From Magicicada septendecula (taxonomy: Eukaryota > Arthropoda > Insecta > Hemiptera > Cicadidae), in contig CM068372.1 in the NCBI GenBank assembly GCA_034769895.1, positions 369,353,258 through 369,417,257 on the forward strand: 64,000 nt of DNA, written 5' to 3'. Of this stretch, positions 45,540 through 57,704 are shown one piece after another (the stretch's first letter is position 1; each line of letters opens with the position of its first letter). The notes below the pieces were generated by a model. It was not told the origin of the DNA, did not search any database, and saw only the letters and a program-made list of their open reading frames with translations. The position numbers were made by a program, and so were the translations under genes.

Positions 45540-46262
45540 CTTCTTCTACACTTCAGAGATTAAGCAATGTGCCTGTTCCGACTTCATATATCAGATCCAT
45601 TTCTTTCTTGGCCTTCCTACATCCCTTTTCCAGAAGGCTTGTACTTGTTTACAATTACTGGTATTCTACCTTCATCCATACAACTTAAAAGCTGTCCCAT
45701 TTTCCCCTGTAGGCTATTCTTAAATTTTCTCATTTAGAGTATATATATTTAATTCTTCCCGCATATCTTTATTTTTTATACGATCCCTTCTTGTGGATCC
45801 TTTAACCCTTCTTAAAACTCTCGCTCTGCTGACTGTATGTTGCTTTTATATCTTTGTTTTGTAATCCAGGATTCGCTACCATATAATAACACTGGAACAG
45901 CCATTGTTTTGTAGAATTTTAATTTTGTCTCACGTCTCGTTTTATTTTTCAGTGTTCTATTTATTGTTCCACATACGTGTTGAAATCTACTGACATTATT
46001 TTCGTATATCTTTGTCAACGTCAAAACTTATATCACAACGTAAATAGTTAAAATTTGAGTTCTGTTCCAATCCTTTATCCTCAATAATAATCTTGGAGCG
46101 TACTGGAAATTTTCCGTACTGAGCCATAACTTTTGTTTTGTTGGTAGATATCTCTGGGTTGTAGTATTGTCGTCCCAGTTTATGTAGTCTGTACACAGAG
46201 CGTTGCAAGTCTGCTTCATTACTTTGTAGCATAACCACATCATCTGCATACAGTAAAACATC
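45540..46262 (-). mobile_element. LINE fragment with YADD motif
   Basis: On the minus strand LLYADDVVMLQSNEADLQRS (about 46190-46255) holds the RT catalytic box. KIIIEDKGLEQNSNFNYLRC follows, then in another frame CGTINRTLKNKTRRETKLKF and VPVLLYGSESW. Frame changes occur near 46020 and before 45810. It ends near a GAAGAAGAA stretch at about 45540. It lies about 100 bp from the LTR element and is not interrupted by it. Confidence 0.8.
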
Positions 46263-46369
46263 GGGTATTGTAACCGGGGCAAATACAAAAATAAATAATT
46301 TAAAAATCTAATGTGCTGTGTGACCACAACCCCTTGTAGCGTTGCCGCCGTTCCCAATGATGCTACTGT

Positions 46370-47914
46370 TGTAACGTATTGCCGCGTTACAAATCCAGGG
46401 AACCCATCTTAACTGACCTCTGCCAATTACATGGGCTGCCTACGTTGTAACGAACTGTATTAAAATCAAATTAATTGAACAAATTACTCACTATCAGTGT
46501 AAGGAAACAAGGGAAGGTATTTTACTGATTTATGCACTCATTTTCATGTGTAACAAGACGACTTCTCTTTATTTAACAACAGTTACTGACATGACATCAT
46601 TATTTAAACTAAAATATTTAAATGCTTTTCATAAAACTATGGGATCAAATTGATTATATATTCTTATACCTCGGATCCGAGTTTACTTTCTGTATATTTA
46701 TAGTAAAGACTTCTAATTATTTTCAGTTCATTTTAGAAGCTTGCAAGACTTCTTTAACCATTTGAAGAATGGTACTATTACTTGGAACGATAATAAGTTA
46801 CATTAACATTTAAAGCGTTACAACGTATGATAATTGAATTTTTACAGTAAACTCTTAGATTTTCTCATTATAATGTTTACATAAAATTAATCGTCTTTGA
46901 AAAGTCTCTTTTAGAAGTGAGTAGTGTAACAAATATGATTAACTCTCGATAGCAAGGCTATCGAGTCACCTTTGCAATTGAACGTAGAAACCTCGTCCTG
47001 GGGTGTCCGTCTTGGGAATCCTTGTAGTCGGCGTCATCATCTGGGTCGTGTCTTCGGCAAGAATAGGTCGGATGTTCACAGAGGAGATTGAAGCTTCTTT
47101 GGTGTAAGTATATGTAGATTCTCGGATGTCCTAAGCAACGTCTTAAGCATGGTATACGTGTCTTTATGAAGTTTCTGCAGATCACATCTTCAGGAGTGAT
47201 GTTGTAAATGGAGTTACCTCTTGAAGGGAGTCGTCATCTTGTTTACCACTAGTTCTGTTTTTGCGTTACATTTTCTTTCTTCTTCTTACCACATATTTAT
47301 GTTATTGATACACGACACACGCTTTCCACTTTTAGCAGTGGTAGTTAATATACTACATTTAAATAAAACAAACAAATTAAAAACATTTTGGTAGAGCTTT
47401 CGCTCGTACGTCTGTACTGCGTGAAGGCAACATAGCGAGAGACTTTCTGCTCGCTTCAACTGGTACTTAACAAAGAAGAGGGGCAACTACTCCGCGACAA
47501 TATAGTCCCTATTTTTATTTAAGTTAACATTCTTATTACCAAAAACTATACCTTAATTATACATATATAATTTAAGTGAGTTATTTTAACGACTATTTGT
47601 GTCTTCAGATTTCTAATTATAAACATTATGATTTTTTATCTCTTCCTAAAATTACAGAGGACTCGGTAAACACGTCGAGTCCGGAATTAACAGGTCACCG
47701 CATGATGACAAGCAAAGGGTTAATTATGATAATAATAACTTTTTTACAATTCCCCCTTTTTATTAGTGTTTCTTTGGATCTCTTAATTACTTCTCATTCT
47801 CATACTGAGTAAATAAAGGGGTTTTAGGTATTATAGTGAGATTCAAAATTACTTAATCGCTCGCAAACTTAATTTTTTTTATTTACGATTACAGTTAGAA
47901 TTTAAATCGTCACA
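46370..47914 (-). repeat. 3' LTR of gypsy element
   Basis: 1545 bp, TG...CA ends on either strand. It matches 53767-55317 except for about ten small differences and the absence of a 7-bp segment near 46592. Short open frames inside (for example 46958-47185) occur identically in both LTRs and are not considered genes. Confidence 0.95.
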
Positions 47915-47935
47915 TACTCCACCGCTTAAGTTTCA
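47915..47935 (-). promoter_or_regulatory. Candidate polypurine tract
   Basis: On the minus strand the bases just before the 3' LTR read AAGCGGTGGAGTA, purine-rich and in the place where plus-strand priming starts. The tract is short and interrupted by T, so the call is tentative. Confidence 0.4.
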
Positions 47936-48418
47936 CGTTACGGTTGTTTTTTTTTAATTTTTTTTTAATTTTTTTAAACGCACAACTGGGGACTTGGAGT
48001 ATGAATGGGGTCAGTGTGTGTAATTTCTTTCACATAGTTATTGGTTAGAGTTATATCTCTTGCTTCTTCTCCATAACACAATATACTTTCATACTTTCTT
48101 ATTAACTACCTTTTTTTTTTTACATACTATTCACACTTCATATTTACAAAATAAAACACAAAACTCTTTCTTATCTCTATCACTTAAATCTACTACCGGT
48201 TTTTTCTTTTTGGTTGTCTTACTCTTTCTCTGTAGAGTAATTTTCTAAATCTTTGCTATTTAGAATTCAGTCTAATTTTCATCTAGTACTAGTTTTCATC
48301 TAGTAAATGAGTACTCATTAACGTATTCTTCGCAGAACTGGATCTCAGGTTGATCAGGCCTCATTTCCAAACTCTACGTTCAACATTTTCCACGGTTTCA
48401 GAAGTATAATATACTTCA

Positions 48419-51165
48419 CTACCTAGTATTCCCTTTTCTATTTTGGGTTATACTATTCCGTCTCTTCTTCTTATACAATTTTAGCTGCGAAATATGCGTT
48501 CTCCGCACATATTTTCGAGTCGCAGGTTCGTACAGGGCTACTGTAACTGGAGTTAGGTACTTCTGGATTTGGTAAGGGCCACACCATCGGTATGATAGTT
48601 TAGAGGTGGTCTTATCAATTGCACTACTAGTGGGGTGAGTCTTATACATTACTAAGTCACCTACTTGGTACCTAATCGAATTGTTATGAATACCTTTCTC
48701 GTGGTATTTTCTGGATTTCTCTAAGTTTGCTCTTAAATTAGAGCGGGCTTTATTCCATATTTGCTTTATCTGCTTACCCGTTATTTGCGGAGGCAGCAGA
48801 TCGTGTATATTCCATCTTGTGGACAAAGGGTGGTTTGGTCGGTATTTGTACAGTAACTCACACGGGGTCGACTTGTGACCTTAGTGATAAGCTGAATTAA
48901 AAGCGTATTGAATCCAGGATAGGTTTTGGTCCCACGACGTGTGATCGTTCGCATGATAGGCGATTAACGCAGATTTGAGGTTTCGTAGATACCTTTCAGC
49001 AATATTCCCTTGCGGTCGATACTCCGTAGTGGTTATATGGTCTATTCCTAACTTGAAACACATATTCCTAAATTCTTTCGCTTTAAACTGTGGTCCATTA
49101 TCTGATACTATACGTACAGGTGTACCGTAGTCTTTAAATAATCTTTCCTGTAATATTTTTACAGTCGTCGACGCTAATGCTCGTCGCATGGGATACATCC
49201 AAACAAATTTGGTGAAAGAATCTACACAGATGAGTAACATTGTATTACCTGATTTGGATCGTGGATATGGACCTGAAAAGTCTAGATAAAGTTTAGAAAA
49301 AGGGGTTTTAGGGATTTCTGAAATCAGTTGGCTTACTTGAGTATTTCTGGCTGGTTTACTGAGGGCACATAATGTACATTTCTTCACGAAACTGGCTATT
49401 TCGCTGTTCATATTGTTCCAATGATATTCCTTTCGAACACGATGTATTGTCTTATTGATTCCCATATGGGCTCCTATGGTAGATGAATGGAAGTATTCCA
49501 TCAGCATGGGCTTAATTACATCAGGGGCTATTATTCTTAGTTCCTTTCCGCTTCTTATCTTGTGACATAGTACATTTTTACTCAATACGTATTTCTCGGA
49601 TTTAATACCTTGCGTAAGTTGTTCTATAATAGGCTTCAGTAAGGGGTCTTGTTGTTGATACAGAGCAATGTTCGTAAAGGCAAGGGGGAACTCAGTAATT
49701 ACGGCGTTAGCAAGTGCTATTTCCGGATTCTCCTTGCTTTCGGGAGTTTTAGTGGGCGACTGGAACATACGGGACAGGGTATCAGCGACTACGTTTTGGG
49801 TACCTTTTATATGCTGCACTCTGAATTTGTAGCAGTTTAACTTCAATATCCATCTTCCAATACGTCCTAACTGTTTAGGGTGATTCAATAACCAAGATAA
49901 CGCTTGATTGTCAGTTTCCAAAAGGAATTCTTTATGTTCTAGGAAGGGTTTAAACTACTCGAATGCAAAAACAATTGCTAAACATTCCAATTCATATGCG
50001 GAATACTTTCTTTCTTGGTCGCTCAGTGTTCGCGATGCATAACTAATAGGTAGTCTACAGTTTTCTATCTCTTGATATATCACTGTACCTAACGCTACAC
50101 TGGAACTGTCGGTCTGCACTACGAAAGGTTTCGTGAAATCCGCTAGTTGCAAAACTGGGGGAGATATAATACTTTCTTTAAGTTGCTCAAACGCGTTTTG
50201 ATGTAGTGAGCTCCATTCAAACTTCGTTCCCTTCTTTCGTAAGGAATTTAGGGGTGCTGCTATTTCGGCAAGATGGGGAATATATTTGTGGAAATAATTT
50301 ACCATTCCCAAAAATCGGGCTATACCTTTTGCATCTCGTGGGGGTGAAAATTCTCTAATAGCGCGGGTTCGTACGGGGTCAATGCTTACCTTTCCATTCG
50401 CTTTCACGATGTGACCTAAGAATGAAAACTGTGGCACGGCAAAACTTACCTTCTTTGGGTTAACAGTTAATCCTGCTCTTAGTAACCGAGATAACACTTC
50501 GCGTAGGTGTTTAAGATGTAGTTCCATAGATTCGCTGTATATAACGATGTCGTCCAAATAGTGATACACATATTTAAATTTAATATCGTGAAATATCCTT
50601 TCTAATAGTCTACTACATACGGAACTTCCTTGAGGTATTCCAAAGGGTACTCTAGTAAATTGGTACAAGTTAAAAGGAACTGCAAACGCGGTTAGACGTT
50701 TTGATTCTTCAGAAAGGGGTATTTGGTGAAAAGCTTGATTCAGATCCACAACCGTAAAGACCATAGCTTTAGTGAAGTAATGGAAAGCACTATGGATGTC
50801 TGGAAGAGGGATAGATTCAAATTCTATTCTTTTGTTTAATTGCCTGTAGTCCACAACTAGTCTGTGTTTATCGTGACCTTTTGGTACTAAAAAGGAGGGT
50901 GAAGAATATGGGGAAGTAGAGGGTTCAATGACTCCTTGCTCCAACAACTTGTTGATATGGTTTCTCATCACTTCCATCTTGGGAGGCGACAACTTGTACG
51001 GAGGTAGGCGTATTACTTTCTGATCGCTCAGATTAATTTTATATTCTATTAGTTTAGTGAGTCCTAGTTTAGGTGTAAGAACTGAGGAAAATTCTTTTAT
51101 TAATTTCAGTATTCTCACTCTATCTCTACTTTCTAGATGAGATAAATCTGACTCTTGGTGTATTA
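48419..51165 (-). pseudogene. pol: gypsy pol: RT, RNase H and integrase with two in-frame stops
   Basis: One reading frame runs from about 51165 to 48419. RT motifs include YSSPSFLVPKG, LVVDYRQLNK, FTVVDLNQAFHQIPL and the catalytic YLDD (50549-50560). RNase H follows, starting in FVVQTDSSSVALG. Integrase has an H-H-C-C zinc motif (HMGINKTIHRVRKEYH ... CTLC) and the acidic triad in YLDFSGP, VSDNGPQF and GNIAERY. The C-terminus has a YRWCGPYQI module, ending at TAG 48419-48421. TAG at 49955-49957 interrupts RNase H, and TAA at 48879-48881 interrupts the end of the integrase core. The upstream protease is in another frame across an A10 run. In a functional relative this polyprotein would copy and integrate the element. 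Confidence 0.93.
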
Positions 51166-51695
51166 CATGGGCAGTAGATGAACAATTTTTTTTTTCTCAT
51201 TTTTATTACAATCAAATCTATATTTCCGTGTACGGTCAAATCGGAAATAATATTTTTGCTCATAGATGTCAAGAATCATTCCCGTTTTACTAATAAAGTC
51301 TGCTCCTAATATTAAATCGGGTCCTAACTCCTTACATACTAACATTGTAAACATCCAGGTTAGGTTCTTGATTTTAACCTTAACGGTAATGCTCAGGTTT
51401 ATGATTATATTACGTTTATCGGCGGTAGCACACTTTATATTCACCGGTTGACTCCGTTTTACTAGATGGTGTTTCGCTAATTTGTCCGCTAATTCTTGGC
51501 TGATTAAAGTTCTACTAGATCCCGAATCAATTAAGGCGATGGTGGAGGTAACGCCTAAGTCAACTCGTATTAATGGTAATAGATTTTTAGTCCAGTTACA
51601 TTTATTAATCGCGTTACATTTTTCACGAAATTCTCTCACATAGGGATCTATTTCTTTCGAACTTCTTTTCCTTCCACGTTGGTTACAAAATATTT
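51163..51695 (-). pseudogene. gypsy aspartic protease segment
   Basis: The minus-strand frame contains IALIDSGSSRTLIS, the catalytic DSG of a retroviral-type aspartic protease. About 80 residues later comes LILGADFI, the typical ILG flap-end motif. The frame runs open upstream to about 51695, past the first alternative start at 51639. It stops at 51163-51165, immediately after an A10 run on the sense strand (near 51186-51195), while RT continues in another frame. The protease would process Gag-Pol. Confidence 0.85.
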
Positions 51696-51779
51696 TATTA
51701 TTATTATTTTTTTATTATAAGTTTCTTTGCGTTCACCAGATTTCGAGTAGCTGCGGAAGACACAGGATTTCGGGTCTCC

Positions 51780-52310
51780 CTGCCTTACATGTTTTTTTTG
51801 GAGTTGGGTGATTCCGTTCCAATGGCTTACTCTTGCAGTCTTTTCTTATGTGCCCATATTTGCCGCAATTATAACAGATGGGTTTATTGCGAGGTGGGTC
51901 CTTTGTTTCCGCTTTACAGTATATGGTGTTACACTTAACTTACCAGATTTTCGCACATTGTGAGGTCTACTGAAAACTTGCCTTTCATGCGAGGTTGTTA
52001 CATCAGGCACTAGTGCTCGCAATTCATTTCTATTAGTTCCAGCGGTTTTCATTGCTTGTCTATTTTGATCGGAGTACCATACATTTGACGAATGGATACC
52101 GCACTGTTCTAGATCAGAAATTGTGTTGGGTCTATTTATCAACGATAAACGAGATCTTTCTTCAGGTGACAGTCCTATTAAAATGGTGTCGACCATTTGT
52201 GTCTCATTCCAGTCCACACGTAGTAGTCGAGATGACTCCCTGATGTCGGAGATGTAATGAGCTAATCTCTCCTGATTTCCTTGTACTCGGAGTACAGTCT
52301 TAGATTAGTA
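51780..52310 (-). pseudogene. gag: gag, capsid C-terminal part and zinc knuckle
   Basis: The frame open from about 52305 reads QGNQERLAHYISDIRESSRL and VDTILIGLSPEERSRL, matching the capsid C-terminal region of gypsy Gag. It stops at 51846. In a neighbouring frame the zinc knuckle CYNCGKYGHIRKDC (CX2CX4HX4C) lies at 51835-51876, so a one-base frameshift near 51915 separates capsid from nucleocapsid. The nucleocapsid would bind genomic RNA. Confidence 0.82.
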
Positions 52311-52321
52311 CGGGTAGATCA

Positions 52322-52819
52322 TTAGAGGATGAGTACAGGTGATTGTACTGGGGAGATGTGTAATTTCTTTAAGGACTTCTCTATTTCGTCCATCCTGAAT
52401 GAGTCGGATCTTCTTCTTAAGTCATTAATAATTGTGGGTAAGCGGCGTAGAGCTTCGTCAGCTAGGTTTTGTACTTCAAGAGGTATTTCCGTGAGATTAG
52501 GCCAGATCAACAAATTTTTCATTCGCCGGGTTAAATGCTCTATTCTCTGGGTAGTCCGCAAAATTATCGCCGGAGATTTCTCGTCTTGGAGGGTTTGAGA
52601 CAATAAGGTAAGCTCACTATACTTGGCATTACAAATTTCTCTCTCGCTCTCATAATCGAGTTCGCTTAGGTTGTTTAATTGCACGGGTGTATCAAATCCA
52701 CATTCGCGAATTGACCTACGTAATTCCGCGACTGTTACATTCGCATGGGGTAGTCCACGCAAAAGAGCTTCGTAAGACAGCTCGTCTTTTAATAACAAAT
52801 CCGGATTGAATTTGGTCAT
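52322..52819 (-). pseudogene. gag: gag, N-terminal part
   Basis: ATG at 52819-52817 opens 165 codons (MTKFNPDLLLKDELSYEALL ... LNNLSELDYESE). They are rich in charged helices and resemble the N-terminal region of insect gypsy Gag proteins. The frame ends at TAA (52322-52324). The capsid N-terminal domain expected between this piece and the C-terminal capsid fragment (from 52310) is absent, which points to an internal deletion at about 52310-52325. A roughly 950-nt leader precedes the ATG. Confidence 0.75.
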
Positions 52820-53748
52820 TTTTATCTTAGTTCTAACACATTAAAACGTACTTAAAACTAATTCTACAACACTACACATTAATTACATATATAAGATAAA
52901 TTCTTGAGTAAATAATTTGCATAATTCAGATAACAACAATTTCTCTTCTAAGGGAGAGACAGAAATACCACACACATATTTTTCAAAATTAAATAGCCGA
53001 TCAGCTGTTTTCTGGAATGTAGGTCACCCTCTTTATTTAGTAAACAAAGGTAGGGTCAGTGTGTCCGTGAGAACGCGGGGGGTTTTGACGCTCACGTATT
53101 GTTCTCTACACAATGCCACCGATTAACTTCCTTAACAGGTCATAACTGGAGGAGACAGCTGGCACGCATAGGGTGAATCTTATTCAACAATGCACACCTC
53201 TTCAATTTACACTAGTATTACGCTTTATAACAGTTTGACTTTATTCATTCATGTACTTTCCCCAATTTAAATTAATTATTTATTTTGGTCACAATTTCAA
53301 GTTACGAAATTCTTTCCACGTAATTAACTGGGTCTACTTTACACAGGAGCATTATTATTAACAATGTTTTTCTTTACCGTGACAACAGACATACATTAAC
53401 ATATACTATGCAGATTGAATAATTATAATGCAGGATTATTCAAGAAACAACAGGTCTTGGATAGTCATAATACAAACCTCTTAAAGACTGATCAGTTGAC
53501 CAAACATTACAATTCATGTATGCAAGTAGATACATGCGTATATCTCCTACAATGATATTTCAATTTATACAGACTATCTTTTACGTATGTCAAAACAAAT
53601 TCATTTTTTTTTTTTGAAAATTAGAGTTACATTAATTACATTCTCTGAGTGCATAGATCAATAACTGAATGCCGTGAGTTATTTAATTTACTAATAAATT
53701 AGTGGCGCAATTTTGTTGCGTCACGATGCTCGCAACTATTCTAACTTA

Positions 53749-53766
53749 AGCAGAGTGGCGCAATTT
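53749..53766 (-). promoter_or_regulatory. Unusual primer-binding-site candidate
   Basis: Plus-strand AGCAGAGTGGCGCA (53749-53762) equals the first 14 nt of eukaryotic initiator tRNA-Met as I recall it. On the sense (minus) strand it is therefore complementary to the tRNA 5' end, four bases downstream of the 5' LTR. No TGG-type site complementary to a tRNA 3' end is visible there. GTGGCGCAATTTTGT also recurs at 53702-53716. Confidence 0.5.
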
Positions 53767-55317
53767 TGTAACGTATTGCCGCGTTACAAATCCAGGGAAC
53801 CCATCTTAACTGACCTCTGCCAATTACATGGGCTGCCTACGTTGTAACGAACTGTATTAAAATCAAATTAATTGAACAAATTACTCACTATCAGTGTAAG
53901 GAAACAAGGGAAGGTATTTTACTGATTTATGCACTCATTTTCATGTGTAACAAGACGACTTCTCTTTATTTAACAACAGTTACTGACAGATCCCATGACA
54001 TCATTATTTAAACTAAAATATTTAAATGCTTTTCATAAAACTATGGGATCAAATTGATTATATATTCTTATACCTCGGATCCGAGTTTACTTTCTGTATA
54101 TTTATAGTAAAGACTTCTAATTATTTTCAGTTCATTTTAGAAGCTTGCAAGACTTCTTTAACCATTTGAAGAATGGTACTATTACTTGGAACGATAATAA
54201 GTTACATTAACATTTAAAGCGTTACAACGTATGATAATTGAATTTTTACAGTAAACTCTTAGATTTTCTCATTATAATGTTTACATAAAATTAATCGTCT
54301 TTGAAAAGTCTCTTTTAGAAGTGAGTAGTGTAACAAATATGATTAACTCTCGATAGCAAGGCTATCGAGTCACCTTTGCAATTGAACGTAGAAACCTCGT
54401 CCTGGGGTGTCCGTCTTGGGAATCCTTGTAGTCGGCGTCATCATCTGGGTCGTGTCTTCGGCAAGAATAGGTCGGATGTTCACAGAGGAGATTGAAGCTT
54501 CTTTGGTGTAAGTATATGTAGATTCTCGGATGTCCTAAGCAACGTCTTAAGCATGGTATACGTGTCTTTATGAAGTTTCTGCAGATCACATCTTCAGGAG
54601 TGATGTTGTAAATGGAGTTACCTCTTGAAGGGAGTCGTCATCTTGCTTACCACTAGTTCTGTTTTTGCGTTACATTTTCTTTCTTCTTCTTATCACATAT
54701 TTATGTTATTGATACACGACACACGCTTTTCACTTTTAGCAGTGGTAGTTAATATACTACATTTAAATAAAACAAACAAATTAAAAACATTTTGGTAGAG
54801 CTTTCGCTCGTACGTCTGTACTGCGTGAAGGCAACATAGCGAGAGACTTTCTGCTCGCTTCAACTGGTACTTAACAAAGGAGAGGGGCAACTACTCCGCG
54901 ACAATATAGTCCCTATTTTTATTTAAGTTAACATTCTTATTACCAAAAACTATACCTTAATTATACATATATAATTTAAGTGAGTTATTTTAACGACTAT
55001 TTGTGTCTTCAGATTTCTAATTATAAACATTATGATTTTTTATCTCTTCCTAAATTACAGACGACTCGGTAAACACGTCGAGTCCGGAATTAACAGGTCA
55101 CCGCATGATGACAAGCAAAGGGTTAATTAGGATAATAATAACTTTTTTACAATTCGCCCTTTTTATTAGTGTTTCTTTGGATCTCTTAATTACTTCTCAT
55201 TCTCATACTGAGTAAATACAGGGGTTTTAGGTATTATAGTGAGATTTAAAATTACTTAATCGCTCGCAAACTTAATTTTTTTTATTTACGATTACAGTTA
55301 GAATTTAAATCGTCACA
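53767..55317 (-). repeat. 5' LTR of gypsy element
   Basis: 1551 bp; on the sense strand it begins TGTGACG and ends GTTACA. It would contain promoter and polyadenylation signals; I could not place a convincing TATA box. Confidence 0.95.
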
Positions 55318-55627
55318 CTGTCACTGGTATACTCCTACTTGTCTTACTTGTGCAAGTAATAGATTAGGAAGGAAGGTTTTAACTTCCCACCTGGAGCTTC
55401 TAAACACAAGAGAACTGGCACGTTTTTTGGTAGCATTTGATCAAATTGTTACTGCAGTTCCATAAAATTGTAATTAATTTCCCTACTTACATCTGAATTA
55501 ACATTAACATTTTGTTCAGATTCATTTACGCCTAATTTATTTAAATTTTTCCAACACAGTTTTGGACTCTTATCTTTAGTAGCGATCAATATTATCACGT
55601 TATTTGTTTAGCAGTCCCCGTAATTCC

Positions 55628-55803
55628 AACTTTGTCGTGCTTACTTGCTAAACCACCTGTTATGCTCCGGACGATGCATTTCTGTGTCTACACCATTATC
55701 AAGTCGGTGGATCGTTGTTTAGGACTTGATAATGGTTGAGAAACTGAAATGCATCGTCCGGAGTATGATAAGTAGCAGTTTATCAAGTAGGCACGACGAA
55801 GTT
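55628..55803. repeat. Imperfect hairpin, ~78-bp arms
   Basis: Arms 55628-55704 and 55724-55803 are inverted copies; CTCCGGACGATGCATTTC and ACCATTATCAAGT blocks are perfect. The loop is 19 nt. ATTCC occurs just outside both arms (55623-55627 and 55805-55809), a possible short duplication. Between 55322 and 55627 I see nothing else. Confidence 0.8.
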
Positions 55804-55844
55804 GATTCCTATCAATATTTCATTATGTAAATTAACTAGGTTGA

Positions 55845-56270
55845 GGAAATCATGTTGTATATGGATGTGTGGGACCATCAGGAGAACTCTAAAATCAAAG
55901 AGTAAAGAAACACGGCTGGAGTTCTACAAGGTAATGTCCTTCCCCACACGTCTCTATGGGTCTGTGAATAGGACTTTACCGAAATCCCAGGCCAGTCGTA
56001 TTGAAGAGGCCGAAGTGAGATTTCTCAGGCAAGAGTCAGGATATACAGAAAGAACTGTCATTTTCTTCAAGATCTCAAAAGAAATGTCGATGTACGGCAG
56101 GAACTGAATATTATGGGTATATTTGATAGGACTGCTCAGTATGGATGACTGCCGCGTTCCCAAACAACTAGGGAATTATAAGCCTTCGAAGATGCGGAAA
56201 GGTGTAGGGAGTCTGAAGAAGCGTTGCAGTGACTAGATATAGTGTATCTACTTGAGACCGGAACAAACAT
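55845..56270 (+). mobile_element. LINE 3' fragment (family B, copy 2)
   Basis: CGTIRRTLKSKSKETRLEFY, then KSQASRIEEAEVRFLRQESG, parallels 13765-13940. The following nucleotides (CGGCAGGAACTGAATATTATG; MDDCR, PKQLGNYK-like) parallel 13980-14130. Frame breaks are present and the copy is 5'-truncated, starting next to the hairpin at 55628-55803. Confidence 0.75.
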
Positions 56271-56699
56271 TTCTGAGTTAGTCCTTGCTAAACATTATGA
56301 GAAATTTGTGGGAAGAATAATTTAAGATGTTGTTTTCTTTAATCGCTAAACAAATATAAATAAAAAGAAAATATTAAAAACCACTGGAATGTTTAAGCGA
56401 ACGCAGACACAACCTCGCAAACACATAGTGGTATATTTTTTTTCCTAAAAATAAAATTATTTGAAGAATGGGAACAGAATTTTTTTAATTTATATTTAAT
56501 TGCAACTAGTTACAAACTATCCAGCAATTTTATTCTAATACATAAGTTAACAGTGTGTAGGATAAGCTCCTACTGGAGCATTCCTCAGTACAGTTACACT
56601 TTGTTCATGTGCTGAGAATTACTATACATATTTAGTTAACCAGTTCAAATGGTTTCTGTCTCTGCAATCGACGAACGAGTCCAGCATTATCGAGCAGTT
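56271..56699. other. No recognisable gene
   Basis: AT-rich spacer between two LINE fragments. Confidence 0.5.
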
Positions 56700-57495
56700 G
56701 TAGCACTTGAGAATGTTTTTAGTGTTCCGCAACCCGTTTAATCTCGTCAGCAATCGTAGGCATTTTCAGGTTCCGATGGATGTCATCATTTCTTACGTAC
56801 CATGGTGCAGCAACAATACTCCGAAAAACCTTATTTTAATATTAGAAAATGAGGATGACTTACAAAGAGCTATGTTTCAATTACAAGATGTGGCAAGAGA
56901 GTACTCACTGACAATATCAGTAAGAAAGATAAGAAACATGGCCTTGAAAGGTAAATATCCAGTGAGAAGTAAGACAGTTATAAACAACAGCACTTTAAAA
57001 CAAGTGAGCCGTTTCGAATGTCTCGGCTGTGGAGTAAGCTATGAATCTGAATATGATATAAGAGAGAAGATAAATAAATTTAGGAATATTTGTGGTACGA
57101 TTCATAGAAATCTTAGAAATAAAACAAGACACAGCATAAGGATTAAACTTTATAAGACAATTGCAGTACCCACGTTGACATATGCGAGTGAGGCGTGGGT
57201 CATGACAAAAAAGGAAAGCGTCTAGAGTCAGAGTGCTGAAATGCAGTTTCTTCGAAATACTTTAAATTATACATTGCAAGATAGAATAAAGAGTGAAGAT
57301 AGCAGAACAGAACTCAAAGTAAAGTACATAAATGAAATTATTTCAACTTACAGAAGACAATGGTGGGATCATTTGCAAAGGATGACAGAGAATCGACTGC
57401 CGAAAGCGGGACTGAGCTAGAAGAGACGTGGGTCTTCCGAGGATGAGATGGGTGTCGGAACAGGTTTATATAACCTAATCCTTGACGAGGAGAGG
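56700..57495 (+). mobile_element. LINE fragment (family C, copy 2)
   Basis: The frame 56707-57225 reads EDDLQRAMFQLQDVAREYSL, then ISVRKIRNMALKGKYPVRSK, FECLGCGVSYESEYDIREKI and AVPTLTYASEAWVMTKKES, then a stop. The rest (SAEMQFLRN, TYRRQWWDHLQRMTENRLPK) continues in the same frame after the TAG, with a later frame change before a 3' end shared with 5335-5398. It starts just after where the YADD box should be. Family copy 1 is at 4327-5398. Confidence 0.82.
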
Positions 57496-57704
57496 AATAA
57501 GATTTTAATATTAGATTGGGAATCGAAATCAAACAAAATTAGTACTCTGAAGTGCGAAAATATAGTATCTGCAGGAGGGGGGTGGCAATTGCCGTGGAAC
57601 CCAGTGGAGACGCCGGTAACTATAACATGGTCATTGCAGATCACCCGACGTATTCACGCTGCGAGATTTACAAAATTACCGTACACTATACATTTAGTTC
57701 TGGC

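Larger units (their letters stand above)
46370..55317 (-). mobile_element. Ty3/gypsy LTR retrotransposon, complete but defective
   Basis: Two near-identical LTRs (46370-47914 and 53767-55317) flank a 5.85-kb internal region that encodes gag, protease, RT, RNase H and integrase on the minus strand, in Ty3/gypsy order. CTGT occurs on both outer sides (46366-46369 and 55318-55321), a 4-bp target-site duplication. No envelope-like frame follows integrase. The LTRs differ by about ten substitutions or single-base indels plus one 7-bp indel near 53990, so insertion is fairly recent. The coding region nevertheless has a capsid deletion, frameshifts and two nonsense codons. Confidence 0.95.

Noticed and set aside
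46958-47185. 75-codon open frame duplicated at 54362-54589
   Set aside because: It occurs only because it lies in both LTRs of the gypsy element; no motif suggests a protein.
53749-53763. A tRNA-Met gene starting with AGCAGAGTGGCGCA
   Set aside because: Similarity ends after 14 nt; no D, anticodon or T arm follows, so it is treated as a primer-site match.
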